Shown: positions 1-9,413 of the stretch, one piece after another
How the letters are laid out: each line of letters begins with the position of its first letter
Position numbering within the stretch: position 1 is the stretch's first letter
Source: a bacterium
GTDB lineage: Bacteria; Planctomycetota; UBA1135; UBA2386
DNA: 64,000 nt
NCBI GenBank assembly: GCA_030432695.1
Contig: JAUILN010000002.1
Coordinates: 434,001 to 498,000, forward strand
Direction: 5' to 3'
Program-made: the position numbers and the translations under genes
Notes under the pieces: model-generated
The model's database searches: none
Told to the model about the DNA's origin: nothing
What the model saw: only the letters and a program-made list of their open reading frames with translations

Positions 1-1646
1 CAGACCTGGAGTTCGACCTCGTAGGCCCCGAGCGGCAACTCGGCGACGAACTGCTCGGCGAAGCGGACGCTGCCGAGCGTCGCGGGATGGTCGAAACCCG
101 CGAGCCGCTGGCGGATCACCAGCGTTGCGTAGCCGCCAACGAGGTCACGAATCGGCTCCATGTCGATCGTGCGACGCACCTCGTAGCACTCCGGCCGCCA
201 ATCGCCGATCTCGAGAGCCTGGTCGTCTTCGACGACGACCACGCGTTGCATGGGCCATTGCGCTCCGCCCGTCGAGACGCGGAGCACGTAGCGACCCGTG
301 GGGACTCGCGGCAAGGCGAAGCGGCCGTCGACTTCGAGTGGCGTCGCGGCGATCCCCAGGTAGGGACTCGACACGTGGCGCTCGAGGAACAGGGTGCCGT
401 AGGCCTGAACTTCCAGCATGTCGGCGCGGAACAGCCGCAGCGCAGGCGTTTCCTTGCCGAACGCCGCCCACCAATTCGGATCGATGCGTCCGCGCACCTC
501 CGCCGTGCCTAGCCGCAGCTCGATGCGCCGGTCGTCACCGGGCGCGAGCACGATGTCCACAGGCCCCGCGCTCAACGGGTCGCCGCGCTGCCGCCACCAC
601 AGCTGCCATCGCCCCTCCCGCAGCGCGGTGAACTCGCACGAACCGTCGATCCCGGTCTCGGCCTCGCCGACCTGACCTTCGACGAGGAAGTCGTCGCCGT
701 CGATCTCCGGCGGCCGCTCGGCGTCCGGCCGCATGGCCAGAACGCGGATCCACGGCACCGGCCGGTCGTTCGAGCGAACCTCGACGCGCAGTCGACCCGG
801 CGGCGGCACCTGCAGATCGAGATCGACCGACTCCCCAGCGACGATTTCGACCGGCGCCGATCGGACCGCGACGCCATCGCCGAGTAGCCACTCGATGCCG
901 TGGAGCAGCCGCACCTGCGAGCGATGTTCCAGGACGCCCGTCCCGTCGAGCGACACCGCGACACGGTAGGTCCCTGCGGGCAGTCCACCGAGATCGAAGC
1001 TCCCCGCCGCGTCGACGCGCACCCGCCGCACCTTCTCGCCGGCGGCGTCGATCGCCACGGCCGACCCCTGAAGTCGACCATCGCTAGGCAACCCCCGCAC
1101 GACTCCGCGGCATCGCCCCTCGCCCTCCGCAGGTTCGGCGACACGCGGCGAACTGCTGCTCCGCAGCAACCAGCTCACTTCGCCCTCGGCCACGGGAACC
1201 GGTTCCTGGGCGAAATACTGCTGCCAACGAAACCGATCGAACCCGGAACTCGCGGCGCCGCTCCGCACCAACAGGTCACCGAGATCCAGATCGTGCTGCG
1301 GTCGGAACATCACCTCGCCGACCAACACCGGCATGTCGAGCCGGCCGTCTTTGTAGTCGGGCAATACCGCGATCCCGAACGATCTGGGAGAGGCGAGCAT
1401 CGGCACCGAGAACCGCCCCCGCCAGTCGGTACGACTCGACGCATAGAGCTGCGGCGGCTGCGACGCCCTACGCTTCAGAACCTGTACCTCGACGCCACCC
1501 ACCGGCGACGGGTCGCCAGCAGCATTCAGTCGGAACAACCGCCCGCTCACCTGACAGCGCCGAGGAGGATCCGACTCGACGACCTGGGCGGCCAGCAGCC
1601 CGACCAGACTCCAACCGACCGCGAAGATGTGGGCGTGGATGCGCAT
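1..1646 (-). CDS. Carboxypeptidase-regulatory-like repeat protein, partial
   Basis: The frame is open from an ATG at 1646 to the left window edge, so about 548 residues are visible and the C-terminus is missing. The N-terminus (MRIHAHIFAVGW...LLAAQ) is a plausible signal peptide. The body has repeated Ig-like units of the CarboxypepD_reg type: 'GRLxRL...G.PSPVGGVEVQV', 'TDWRGRFSVP', 'DAAGSFDLGGLPAGTYRV' and 'VDGRFALPRVPTGRYVLRV'. The last visible residues (PLGAYEVEL) match the C-terminal PGRYEVEL motif of the next genes, so little is probably missing. It is the most distal of five tandem minus-strand paralogs. The family is structural (Ig-like beta-sandwiches on exported proteins) and no enzyme motif is visible. 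The role is unknown; cell-envelope or surface location is inferred from the signal peptide. Confidence 0.8.
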   Translation of the reverse strand, partial: MRIHAHIFAVGWSLVGLLAAQVVESDPPRRCQVSGRLFRLNAAGDPSPVGGVEVQVLKRRASQPPQLYASSRTDWRGRFSVPMLASPRSFGIAVLPDYKDGRLDMPVLVGEVMFRPQHDLDLGDLLVRSGAASSGFDRFRWQQYFAQEPVPVAEGEVSWLLRSSSSPRVAEPAEGEGRCRGVVRGLPSDGRLQGSAVAIDAAGEKVRRVRVDAAGSFDLGGLPAGTYRVAVSLDGTGVLEHRSQVRLLHGIEWLLGDGVAVRSAPVEIVAGESVDLDLQVPPPGRLRVEVRSNDRPVPWIRVLAMRPDAERPPEIDGDDFLVEGQVGEAETGIDGSCEFTALREGRWQLWWRQRGDPLSAGPVDIVLAPGDDRRIELRLGTAEVRGRIDPNWWAAFGKETPALRLFRADMLEVQAYGTLFLERHVSSPYLGIAATPLEVDGRFALPRVPTGRYVLRVSTGGAQWPMQRVVVVEDDQALEIGDWRPECYEVRRTIDMEPIRDLVGGYATLVIRQRLAGFDHPATLGSVRFAEQFVAELPLGAYEVELQV

Positions 1647-1686
1647 GCTGACGTTCTCCCGGCTCGCGTGCCCCACGCACGGCGAA

Positions 1687-1725
1687 GTCTGTCGCAGTTG
1701 GTGCCTGGCACGAACCGCGACAGAC
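1687..1725. repeat. 39-bp palindrome, copy A
   Basis: The arms begin GTCTGTCGC and meet at GGTGCC-T-GGCAC. The two 19-base arms differ at two positions. It lies between two tandem minus-strand genes and next to a second, decayed copy. The same design recurs at 6169, 9357, 60902 and 63539, and with different outer arms at 27526. Read from the minus strand it forms a strong hairpin without a following T-run. It could be a REP-type element or a factor-dependent terminator. Confidence 0.85.
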
Positions 1726-1726
1726 A

Positions 1727-1765
1727 TTCTGTCGTAGCTGGTGCCCGGCACCCAGTGCGGCGGAA
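1727..1765. repeat. 39-bp palindrome, degenerate copy A2
   Basis: The left arm TTCTGTCGTAGCTGGTGCC is a good family match. The right arm has drifted, with seven of 19 positions no longer pairing, but GGTGCC-C-GGCACC at the centre is intact. It follows copy A after one base and ends 11 bases 3' of the stop of the gene at 1777-3186. Confidence 0.7.
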
Positions 1766-1776
1766 TTGCGCTGCGC

Positions 1777-3186
1777 TCAGCGGGTCTGGAATTCGAGGAC
1801 GGTCGGCGCCACGGTGCCATCCGGCGCCACCTCCAGCCGCGCCTCGTTGCCGCTCGCCTGCAGCTCGAGTTCGTAGCGACCGGGCGCGAGATCGAGCGCC
1901 AGGCGTTGGTCGACCGCATGGCCCAGGTCGACCCAGGCCGGCAGCTCCAGCCCGTCGAGCAGCTGCCGCACATGGACCCGCGCATTCCCCGCGGTGATCC
2001 CGGGCGTCTCGACGACCACGCGGCGCACCGCCGGCACGACCAGCTCGTCCAACCGAACGGTCTCGTCGGCGATCACGGTGACCGGCACCTGCAGCGCCGA
2101 CTGGCCCGGGCCGCGACCCGGCCGCTGCGTGCCGAATCGCAACAGCCAGGTTCCCGGCGGCACGTGGTCGAATCGGAACCCACCGTCGCTCCCCAGGGTC
2201 ACCCGCTGCTTCCAGTCGATCCGCGGCCGGAAGTGGCTCGATCGACGCGACTCGTGCCGACCGTCGAACGAGTCGAGACCCGCCTCCTCGAGACGGAACA
2301 ACCACGCCGCGCCTTCCACCGCCCCACGCAAGCTGCCGACGAGCGACGCACCCCCGACCCGCAGGTCCAGCTCGACGTCGCTGCCAGGACCACAGCGCAC
2401 CGGCAGTGTCGGCCCGGTCGCCAGGCTCGCTCCGGCGGGCAGCGCCCACAGCTCCCAGACCCCCTCGAACCACACGTCGAACGCGTAGTGGCCCTCGGCA
2501 TCGGTGACCACCACCGAACGATCCTTCGGCGGTTCGGGGACGTCCACCGACCACCAACCCGCGCCGCCACGCGGATCGGCTCCGATTTCCATCGGGAACA
2601 CGCGGACTCCGCCCACTGGCCGACCCCGCTCGAACACCCGTCCATGGACGCATCCGGGCGTGGGAACCCGGAAGGTGCACTCGACCTGCTCGCCGGACAC
2701 CACGTCGACGTAGCGGCGACGATGGGCCGGCCCGAGCGACATCGTCTCGCGCGGTGCGACGGTGACGAGCCATCGCCCCGGCTCGGGATCGGCGAAGCCC
2801 GCGGAGCCGTCGGCGGACACGCGCAGTGGATCGGTCGCGGCGAACCGCTGCCCCTTGGGGCTCATCGTCACGGCGAAGTCGGTCGGCTCGAATCGCTCGC
2901 CCTCGCCGACCACCCACACCGTGAGTCGCCCCGCCGGCTCGAGCACCGCCTCGACCGATACCCGCTCGTCGTCGTGTTCGAGCGCCACGACGCGCCGCGA
3001 TCCGCTCCGTTCCGAGCGCTTCCCAGCCGCAGTCGAACCCGACTCGGAGTGGCTCTCGATCCCGGGCTCCAACGCACCCGCTGCCCATGGAGCGACCGGC
3101 TCGCCGCGATCGACGCACGACCGGACCACGACCGCGATGCAGGCGGCAAGCAGCACCAAGGCCAGCCCCAGACCAGCTCGACGCAT
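1777..3186 (-). CDS. Carboxypeptidase-regulatory-like repeat protein, membrane-anchored or exported
   Basis: 469 residues from the ATG at 3186 (a GTG one codon upstream is possible). The N-terminus MRRAGLGLALVLLAACIAVVV is a signal peptide or a signal anchor. Repeated Ig-like units follow: 'GRLTVWVVGEGE', 'SADGSAGFADPEPGRWLVTV', 'CVHGRVFERGRPVGGVRVFP', 'TDAEGHYAFDVWFEGVWELW' and 'SDGGFRFDHVPPGTWLLRF'. It ends with the subfamily signature PGRYELEL...PTVLEFQTR. It is shorter than its neighbours, which run to 940-1006 residues. The start lies about 20 bases after the repaired stop of the preceding gene, which suggests one transcript. No catalytic motif is seen; function is unknown. Confidence 0.85.
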   Translation of the reverse strand: MRRAGLGLALVLLAACIAVVVRSCVDRGEPVAPWAAGALEPGIESHSESGSTAAGKRSERSGSRRVVALEHDDERVSVEAVLEPAGRLTVWVVGEGERFEPTDFAVTMSPKGQRFAATDPLRVSADGSAGFADPEPGRWLVTVAPRETMSLGPAHRRRYVDVVSGEQVECTFRVPTPGCVHGRVFERGRPVGGVRVFPMEIGADPRGGAGWWSVDVPEPPKDRSVVVTDAEGHYAFDVWFEGVWELWALPAGASLATGPTLPVRCGPGSDVELDLRVGGASLVGSLRGAVEGAAWLFRLEEAGLDSFDGRHESRRSSHFRPRIDWKQRVTLGSDGGFRFDHVPPGTWLLRFGTQRPGRGPGQSALQVPVTVIADETVRLDELVVPAVRRVVVETPGITAGNARVHVRQLLDGLELPAWVDLGHAVDQRLALDLAPGRYELELQASGNEARLEVAPDGTVAPTVLEFQTR

Positions 3187-3205
3187 CACACCATGCCCCT
3201 CTCGG

Positions 3206-3373
3206 TCATCGCTCCGCGAACTCCAACACGCGCGGAATCACCACGCCCTCGTCCGACACCTCGAACGGCGCCACGCGACCGGTAGTCGTGACGCGACCGT
3301 CGATCGCCACCTCCCGCCGCATGCGGCAGAGTTCCACCTCGTAGCGACCGGTGGGCAACTGCGCGAACTGCCC
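3206..3373 (-). other. Out-of-frame C-terminal coding segment of the gene at 3238-6063
   Basis: In the frame used by the upstream gene the last residues are arginine-rich and unlike any paralog. In another minus frame the same DNA reads QFAQLPTGRYEVEL..., continues through a short insert, and ends PRVLEFAER followed by TGA at 3206-3208. That is the expected family C-terminus (compare PGRYEVEL...VLEFQTR in the next gene). The frames join at a run of five C on the plus strand (3369-3373). Adding one base, or removing two, restores the reading frame. It is either a sequencing error in a homopolymer or a recent frameshift. Confidence 0.75.
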
Positions 3374-6063
3374 CCGAACCGGACCCGCGCCTCGAAAGCG
3401 TTCCTCTCGAAGCCGTCGAAGCGCCGCCGCGCACGGCCGAAGTACTGCTCCTCTTCGCTATCGCCCGCCTCCGGACCCAGACCGAAGTCGGCCAGCAACT
3501 GCACGCGGTGCAGCGCCCGCGGCGCGATCTCGACCTCTTCGGTCACTCCGGCCGCGATCCGCAGCGGCACCTGGATCGCCTGCTTCAGGCCAGCACCCGT
3601 CACCCGCAACACGAAGCGTCCGGGCGGCACGTGGTCGATGCGGAACACCCCGTCGGCGTCAACCTCGACCGGCACCTGCGCGTCGCCCCAGGTGATGAAG
3701 TCGACGAGCCCGCTCGGCCAGTCCGAAGCCGCCACGAACACCTCGCGTTCGATCTCGCGCTCCGGGAACAACCAGACCTGCGGCTCGTCGGCCGTTCCCG
3801 ACTTCGGCACGAGTGCCCGGTCCAACCGGCCCAGCACGCGACCACCACCGAGCACCAGGTCGACGACCTGCTCGCGTCCCGCTTCGAGATGGACCCTCAC
3901 CGGCCCACTCGACACCACCGTGTCGCGGAGCCGCACCCAGAACTCCACCGCCACGTCGCGTCGCACCGCGAAGCGGAAGCGGCCGTCGCGGTCCGTCACC
4001 GACACCGGCACACCCCAGGGTGGCTCCACTCCGTGCACCTTCGGCTCACCGCCGCGCCCTCGGAACGGCGCGACGTCGCCGTCCGGTCCGTACTCGATCG
4101 CGAAGACCTCGGCTCCGGGCACCGGCGCGCCACTCTCGGTGACCGTCCCGACCACCGCCCCTGCCTCGGGGAAGGCGACGCCCAGGGTCACCGTCTCGCC
4201 GGCCTGCACCTCGACCTCACGCGCACGCACTGGATCCGGCCCGAGACCCAGCACGCCGACGATCTCCGCCGATCGCACCACCGCCTCCCGCTCGTAGCGC
4301 TGCCAGTCCACATGGATCGGCGCTACGCGATAGCTCCCCGGCAACAGCGGCGCGAAGCGGTAGGTGCCGTCGCGTTCGCACCGCAGCAGTCCGAGTCGTG
4401 CCTCGCCCTGCAACAACCACAGCCGCTTCGACCCATCCCCGGCGGCGCCGACTCCGGTGACCTGTACCTCGACCGCGCCGGCCGCGCGCAGCACGGCGAC
4501 GATCGGCGCATCGACCCCTGCACCCGGACTGCGCTCGAAGCGCTGGACCACCGGCCAACGGCCGTCGAGAGAGACGGCGAACGCCAACTCGACGTCGGGC
4601 GGTACTTCGACGACACACCGGCCCTCGCCGTCGGTGCGTAGGACTCCTCCACGCAGCTCCGAGGCGTTCCGCGCGACGGCGGCCCGCAGGGAAGCCGCCT
4701 GCTGCGCCTCGTCGCCGAGGGCCGATTCCGGCGGCTCGACCAGCCACAGGACCTCTGCACCCTGCAGCGGGCGCCCCATCTCGTCGACCGCGCGCACCTC
4801 GATGCGATGCGCCACGGGTGGATCGAAGCGCAGCTCCAGGGCCACGTCGGCGTCTTCGACCGCGAACTCCAGCCAGTCGGACGCACCGAGCCCGTCGACC
4901 ACGGCCCGCACCCGATAGCTCCCCGGCGCGACCTGCGCGCGCTCGAACGTGAAGTCCTCTGCTACCCGGCACGTGCCAGGCGCATACCCCAGCCGACGGA
5001 CCCAGGAGCTGTCCATGTTCCGACCGGCCACGCGGGTCTCGAACTCCAATCCGACCCGTTCCACCGCCACGTCTGCCAGGTCTCCCACCACGCGCACCCG
5101 CAGCGCGTGCGGCATCGGCAACGCGAGCCGCTGGATCCGACTCCCGGTCCGCATCTGGAACCGGTGCTCCGGCCAACCCTCGGCCCGCACCCACAGAGCG
5201 ACCTCCCCGGCTTCGAGGTTGGTCCACCGGAACTGGCCATCCGCACCGGTCAACCGCAGGTCGTCGCCGCCGAGTGCATGGGCCGCACGCGACGCGCCGA
5301 GCAGCCGGACCTCGGCACCGACCACCACGCGGCCGGTCGGATCGAGGACCTCCCCGACCACGTAGTGCCCCTTGCGCAGCTCGATGCGCGGCACGTCGAC
5401 CCGCTCCCCAGCCACCACGTCGGCCCACGACTCCTCGGGCTGGTGCACCTGGTCGAGCACCACGAGATCGACGCGACCCGGCGGCAGACGCTCCAACACG
5501 GCACGGCCCTCGGCGTCGGTGCGCGCGACCACTCGGCCACCCTCGAGCAACCCGAACACCCGCACGACCTCGCTGTCGATCCGCGCGCCGACCAGCGCAC
5601 CGGGTCCCACCACCTCGCGGGTCCTGCGGTCGACGATCTCCAACGCGAGCGCTCCCGGCGGCGCGACCACGCGGTCGCCGAGCTGCAGCGGCGCGCTTCC
5701 CGGCAGGCGGTCCGCGGTGAGCACCTCGTCGTAGACCACTGTCGCCACCGGCACGCGCGACTCGGAGTCGGCGACCACCAGCGCCTGCCAACCCTCACGC
5801 AGCGGCGCACCGACCACGAAGCGCCCTTCGGCATCGGTGCGCACCCGGGCGAGTTCCTCGACCTGCGAAGCTGCATCGTCGCGATGGAGCAGACGCAAGA
5901 TCGCGCCAGCCAACGGCGTGCCCCCAGCGTCGCCAGCGACCAGCAACCGCCCACGCAGCGTGCGGGCTCCGGCGACGTCCTGTGGCCAGCCGGAAGCCCC
6001 GGCACCCCGCACCGGAGCGAGACACGAGAGGACGACGAGCAGAACCAGGATCAGACTACGCAC
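3238..6063 (-). CDS. Carboxypeptidase-regulatory-like repeat protein with a 3' frameshift
   Basis: 941 residues as the sequence stands, from a GTG start at 6063 (VRSLILVLLVVLSCLAPVRG, a good signal peptide). The body is a string of Ig-like CarboxypepD_reg units, such as 'GRLLVAGDAGGTPLAGAILRLL', 'TDAEGRFVVGAPL', 'GEVLDPTGRVVVGAEVRLLG', 'GAVVGTVTESGAPVPGAEVFAI' and 'VDADGVFRIDHVPPGRFVLRV'. Up to FDGFERNAF it aligns with the paralog at 6213-9233. After the C5 run at 3369-3373 it leaves the family frame, and the native C-terminus is encoded in another frame ending at 3206. With the shift corrected the gene is 3206-6063. The third of five tandem paralogs; function unknown, export likely. Confidence 0.85.
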   Translation of the reverse strand: MRSLILVLLVVLSCLAPVRGAGASGWPQDVAGARTLRGRLLVAGDAGGTPLAGAILRLLHRDDAASQVEELARVRTDAEGRFVVGAPLREGWQALVVADSESRVPVATVVYDEVLTADRLPGSAPLQLGDRVVAPPGALALEIVDRRTREVVGPGALVGARIDSEVVRVFGLLEGGRVVARTDAEGRAVLERLPPGRVDLVVLDQVHQPEESWADVVAGERVDVPRIELRKGHYVVGEVLDPTGRVVVGAEVRLLGASRAAHALGGDDLRLTGADGQFRWTNLEAGEVALWVRAEGWPEHRFQMRTGSRIQRLALPMPHALRVRVVGDLADVAVERVGLEFETRVAGRNMDSSWVRRLGYAPGTCRVAEDFTFERAQVAPGSYRVRAVVDGLGASDWLEFAVEDADVALELRFDPPVAHRIEVRAVDEMGRPLQGAEVLWLVEPPESALGDEAQQAASLRAAVARNASELRGGVLRTDGEGRCVVEVPPDVELAFAVSLDGRWPVVQRFERSPGAGVDAPIVAVLRAAGAVEVQVTGVGAAGDGSKRLWLLQGEARLGLLRCERDGTYRFAPLLPGSYRVAPIHVDWQRYEREAVVRSAEIVGVLGLGPDPVRAREVEVQAGETVTLGVAFPEAGAVVGTVTESGAPVPGAEVFAIEYGPDGDVAPFRGRGGEPKVHGVEPPWGVPVSVTDRDGRFRFAVRRDVAVEFWVRLRDTVVSSGPVRVHLEAGREQVVDLVLGGGRVLGRLDRALVPKSGTADEPQVWLFPEREIEREVFVAASDWPSGLVDFITWGDAQVPVEVDADGVFRIDHVPPGRFVLRVTGAGLKQAIQVPLRIAAGVTEEVEIAPRALHRVQLLADFGLGPEAGDSEEEQYFGRARRRFDGFERNAFEARVRFGGSSRSCPPVATRWNSAACGGRWRSTVASRLPVAWRRSRCRTRAW

Positions 6064-6168
6064 AGGAACGGCACCTCAGAACCAACTCGCGACTCGAGGA
6101 AGGCCGCAAGTCGCATCGAACGCATCGACGCTCTCCAGGTTCAACCAGACGCGCCACGCAGACGGCAA

Positions 6169-6207
6169 GTCTGTCGTAGTTCGTGCCAGGCACCAACTAC
6201 GACAGAA
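6169..6207. repeat. 39-bp palindrome, copy B
   Basis: The arms pair over 19 bases around a central A, with mismatches only at the outermost base and at one inner position; the core is GTGCC-A-GGCAC. It ends 5 bases 3' of the stop codon of the gene at 6213-9233 and lies upstream of the next tandem gene. Several unrelated open frames borrow a start or a VPGTNYDR-like peptide from this palindrome; these are artefacts. Confidence 0.88.
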
Positions 6208-6212
6208 GCACC

Positions 6213-9200
6213 TCACCGCTGCTCGAAGACCAGCAGCGCCGGCTCGACGCCACCCTCGCCATCGACCACGAACCGCGCGAACCGCCGCTCCGAGGTGATC
6301 TCGGTGTGTGCGTAGCCGTGGACCACGACGCGCTCCAGCTCCACCTCGTAGCGACCCGGCGCCAACTGCAGCTCCGCACTCTCAGGCAAGCCGATCACCC
6401 CCACGAACGCCGGCTGCGCGAAGCCGTCGAACACCTGCCGCACGACGCCCCGCAGCCGCGCTCCCTCGGGAAGGCTCTGCTGCACGTCGGCGGGAAGCTC
6501 CGCGCGGAGCTGCACGGTGTGCGTGCGCAGCGCGAGCGCCCCGAGATCGACGTCTTGCCCCGCGCCGACCACTACCGCCACCTGGCCGGGCACGGGATTC
6601 AACCGCGCAGCGAAGCGCAGCAGGTAGCGGCCGGCGGGCAGATGGTCGAAGCGGAAGGCTCCGTCGTCGCCGAGCTTCACGTCGACCAGCGAACTCGAGC
6701 GCGGCAACTGGTGCATCCCGCTGGCGAAGGCATCGTCGGCCACGTCGTCGTCGCGGAACACGTAGGCCCGGCGACCGCGCTCGTCCCAAGTTCCCAACCA
6801 CGCGGCATCGATCCGACCCGCGATGCTGGCGTCGCCGAGCGCGAGGTCGACGACCTGCTCGACGCCCGGGCGTGCCTCGATCCGCACCGGCCCCGAACTG
6901 ACGAAGCCGTCGCGGTGCCGCACCCACAGGTCGAAGCTGCCCGGCCCGAGGATCCGGAACCGGTAGCGACCGCTTCGATCCGACAGCGACACCGGCACGC
7001 CGATCGGCGGCTCGTCGTCGTGCACCGAGAAGCGGCCACCCAGGAGCTGGTCCTCGATCCTCCGCCCGTCGGCATCCAAGGCCACCGCGAACACCTCGGC
7101 GCCGGCGAACGGCACGCCGCCGCGCAGCACGCGGCCCACGACCGCACCTTCGGCGGGGAACTCCAAGGCAGCGGCAGTGGTCTCGCCGGCGCGGACCTCG
7201 ATGCGGGTCTTGCGCGCCTCGAAGCGGCGGGCGCCGAGCACGGCCACCACCGAATCGGGCTGCACCGCGGCATCGTGCTCGTAACGGTTCCACACCCAAA
7301 GCGTGGGCACCAGGTCGTAGCTGCCGGGCAGCAACGGCTCGATCCGATAGTTGCCGCTGCCGTCGCACTCCTTCTGTGCGACCTCCTGTCCTTCGGGATC
7401 CAGCACCACGATCGAGCGGTGGATGTCTGGTTCGTCCGCACCGCGCCAGGCCTGGACCTCGACCGCACCCGCCCGCCGCAGCACCAGCTCGACGTGCTCC
7501 GGCATCGCGGCGGACTCGTCGGCATCGACGCGGAACGTCGCCGGCCAGCAGCCGGGCGCCGTCGCCACGAGTTCCAACCGCTGGTCGGCCGCGGGGTGCA
7601 CTCGGACCCGTCCCTCGGCATCCGCGAGCAGCACACCCCCCGGCTTGTTCCCCGCCTCGCGTTCGATCCCGCTGCGCAGCCCCTGCACGGCGTCCGGCCC
7701 CTCGGCGGTCGGCGCATAGGTGCGGCCGCAGAGCCACAGCACCTCGGCACCTTCGACCGCGCCTCCCTGCTCGTCGACCACCTGCACCACCAGCTCCCGG
7801 CGCGCCCCCGGATCGAAGACGAGCTCGACCTGCACGCCGTCGTGTTCGCCTTCGACCACCTCGAAGTCCACCCACTCGGTATTGCCCGCCTCGCCGAGCA
7901 GCGCGCGCACGCGGTAGCTGCCAGCCACGGCCTTGGGGAAGTGGAACGCGGCGTCCGCGTCGAAGGTGAACCGACCGAACTCCAGGGCATACCGGCCCCG
8001 GTCGAACAGACTCGCGCCGAGGTCTTCGTCGACGACCTCGAACTCCAGGCGCACGTCGGTCGGCACCACCCGGCCGAGCTCGCCGCGCAGCCTCACCGTC
8101 ACCGGATGGCCGCGCCGCAGACGGATCTCGTGGACCTCGGCGCCGGTCGGCAAGCTCAACTCCAGCGACGGATGCTGCGCGGAGCTGACCATCAGCTTGG
8201 TATCGCCCGACCCGAGATCGCGCCAGGCGAAGGCGCCGTCGACATCGGTGAGCAGCGAACCGTCACCGGAAAAGGCATGGTGCTCGGCGCCGTAGCTGCG
8301 CAGCGTCACCTCCGCACCCACCACCGGCTGGCCGTCGGCGTCCAGCACCCGGCCGCGCAGCGAATGACCGGCGCGCAGCGTGACGCGCTGCTCCACCTGC
8401 ACGCCCGACGCGGTGATCTCCGCCAGCCCCCACCGCGGCTGATGCACGCCGTCGTGCACCATGAACTCGGCGCGCCCGCGGGGCAGGCCCTCGACGGTCG
8501 CGAATCCGCCGGCGTCGGTCTCGGCCAGCACGTAGCCATCGCGCAGCAATCCGAACAACCGCACCGCGCGGACGGAGACCGGCACGTCGACCTTCACCGC
8601 CACGCTCGCCCCGCCCCCCACCGGCCGCCCGGTCGCCTCGTCGACCACCTCGAGCTTCAGCGACCCCGGCCCGACCACCACGCGGTCGCTGATGTCCAGC
8701 AGCCCGGTCTTCGGCGCATTCCGGTCGCTCTGCCGCTCCTCGTGCACCACCGTGGCGACTGGCACGCGGCGCTCGGAGTCGGCGACCACCAACGCAACGA
8801 AGCCGGCGGCGAGCGGGGCATCGACCTCGAAGCCGCCATCGGCCGCGGTCCGGAGCGTCGCCACTTCGACGATCGGCGTAAGCACGTCCGCGCGGTGCAA
8901 CAACCGCAGGGGGAGTCCGGCCAGCGGCACCGGATCGGTCGCGGCGTCGCCGAGCAACAGCCTGCCGCGCCATGGCCGGGTAGGCCCTGACACCGCCGGG
9001 GCTCCGGGCACCTCCATCGACCCCGCCACTTCCGCGCGCTGCGGATCGCCGACCTCCGCGCCTTCTGCCCGTGCCGCCTCCTCCGAACCTTCGACCCGCG
9101 GCTCCGTCGCTGTCACGGACCCGGAACTGTTGGCCGATCCCGGCGCGGCCTCCGGTTCCCCACCGGCGAAGAGCATCCAGCCCAACAGGGCGACCGAGAC

Positions 9201-9233
9201 GAGGAGCAACGACACGACGACGACGGAACGCAT
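6213..9233 (-). CDS. Carboxypeptidase-regulatory-like repeat protein
   Basis: 1006 residues from ATG at 9233. The N-terminus has a hydrophobic segment (VVVVSLLLVSVALLGWMLFAGG), so it is a signal anchor or uncleaved signal. An acidic, Ser/Ala/Glu-rich linker follows to about residue 85. The rest is tandem Ig-like units: 'GRLLLGDAATDPVPLAGLPLRL', 'TAADGGFEVDAPL', 'GRVLDADGQPVVGAEVTL', 'TDVDGAFAWRDLGSGDTKL', 'GAVVGRVLRGGVPFAGAEVF' and 'GDDGAFRFDHLPAGRYLLRF'. The C-terminus is APGRYEVEL...PALLVFEQR, the signature of this cluster. No Shine-Dalgarno sequence is evident. Domain order is the same as in 3238-6063, so the two are full-length paralogs. Function unknown; likely a cell-envelope or surface protein. 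Confidence 0.88.
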   Translation of the reverse strand: MRSVVVVSLLLVSVALLGWMLFAGGEPEAAPGSANSSGSVTATEPRVEGSEEAARAEGAEVGDPQRAEVAGSMEVPGAPAVSGPTRPWRGRLLLGDAATDPVPLAGLPLRLLHRADVLTPIVEVATLRTAADGGFEVDAPLAAGFVALVVADSERRVPVATVVHEERQSDRNAPKTGLLDISDRVVVGPGSLKLEVVDEATGRPVGGGASVAVKVDVPVSVRAVRLFGLLRDGYVLAETDAGGFATVEGLPRGRAEFMVHDGVHQPRWGLAEITASGVQVEQRVTLRAGHSLRGRVLDADGQPVVGAEVTLRSYGAEHHAFSGDGSLLTDVDGAFAWRDLGSGDTKLMVSSAQHPSLELSLPTGAEVHEIRLRRGHPVTVRLRGELGRVVPTDVRLEFEVVDEDLGASLFDRGRYALEFGRFTFDADAAFHFPKAVAGSYRVRALLGEAGNTEWVDFEVVEGEHDGVQVELVFDPGARRELVVQVVDEQGGAVEGAEVLWLCGRTYAPTAEGPDAVQGLRSGIEREAGNKPGGVLLADAEGRVRVHPAADQRLELVATAPGCWPATFRVDADESAAMPEHVELVLRRAGAVEVQAWRGADEPDIHRSIVVLDPEGQEVAQKECDGSGNYRIEPLLPGSYDLVPTLWVWNRYEHDAAVQPDSVVAVLGARRFEARKTRIEVRAGETTAAALEFPAEGAVVGRVLRGGVPFAGAEVFAVALDADGRRIEDQLLGGRFSVHDDEPPIGVPVSLSDRSGRYRFRILGPGSFDLWVRHRDGFVSSGPVRIEARPGVEQVVDLALGDASIAGRIDAAWLGTWDERGRRAYVFRDDDVADDAFASGMHQLPRSSSLVDVKLGDDGAFRFDHLPAGRYLLRFAARLNPVPGQVAVVVGAGQDVDLGALALRTHTVQLRAELPADVQQSLPEGARLRGVVRQVFDGFAQPAFVGVIGLPESAELQLAPGRYEVELERVVVHGYAHTEITSERRFARFVVDGEGGVEPALLVFEQR

Positions 9234-9356
9234 GCGGTAGGACCGGGAACGACTGCGGGCGGGCGCGCCGGCGAAGCAAGCCGCGCGCCGCGCAGCCTAC
9301 GCCACACGACGGGCCGTCACCGCGGGTCGCCGCGGAGGTCTTCCCTGGCTCCCAAA

Positions 9357-9395
9357 GTCTGTCGTAGTCGGTGCCAGGCACCAACTACGACAGAT
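9357..9395. repeat. 39-bp palindrome, copy C
   Basis: Outer arms CTGTCGTAGT, core GGTGCC-A-GGCACC, with two arm mismatches. It lies between two tandem minus-strand genes, 18 bases 3' of the stop of the gene at 9414-12416 and about 120 bases upstream of the start of the gene at 6213-9233. Confidence 0.88.
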
Positions 9396-9413
9396 TCTGC
9401 TGCGCACCGGGGC

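Noticed and set aside
1687..9395. CRISPR array from repeated 39-bp units
   Set aside because: The units are kilobases apart with genes between them, and no cas genes are present.
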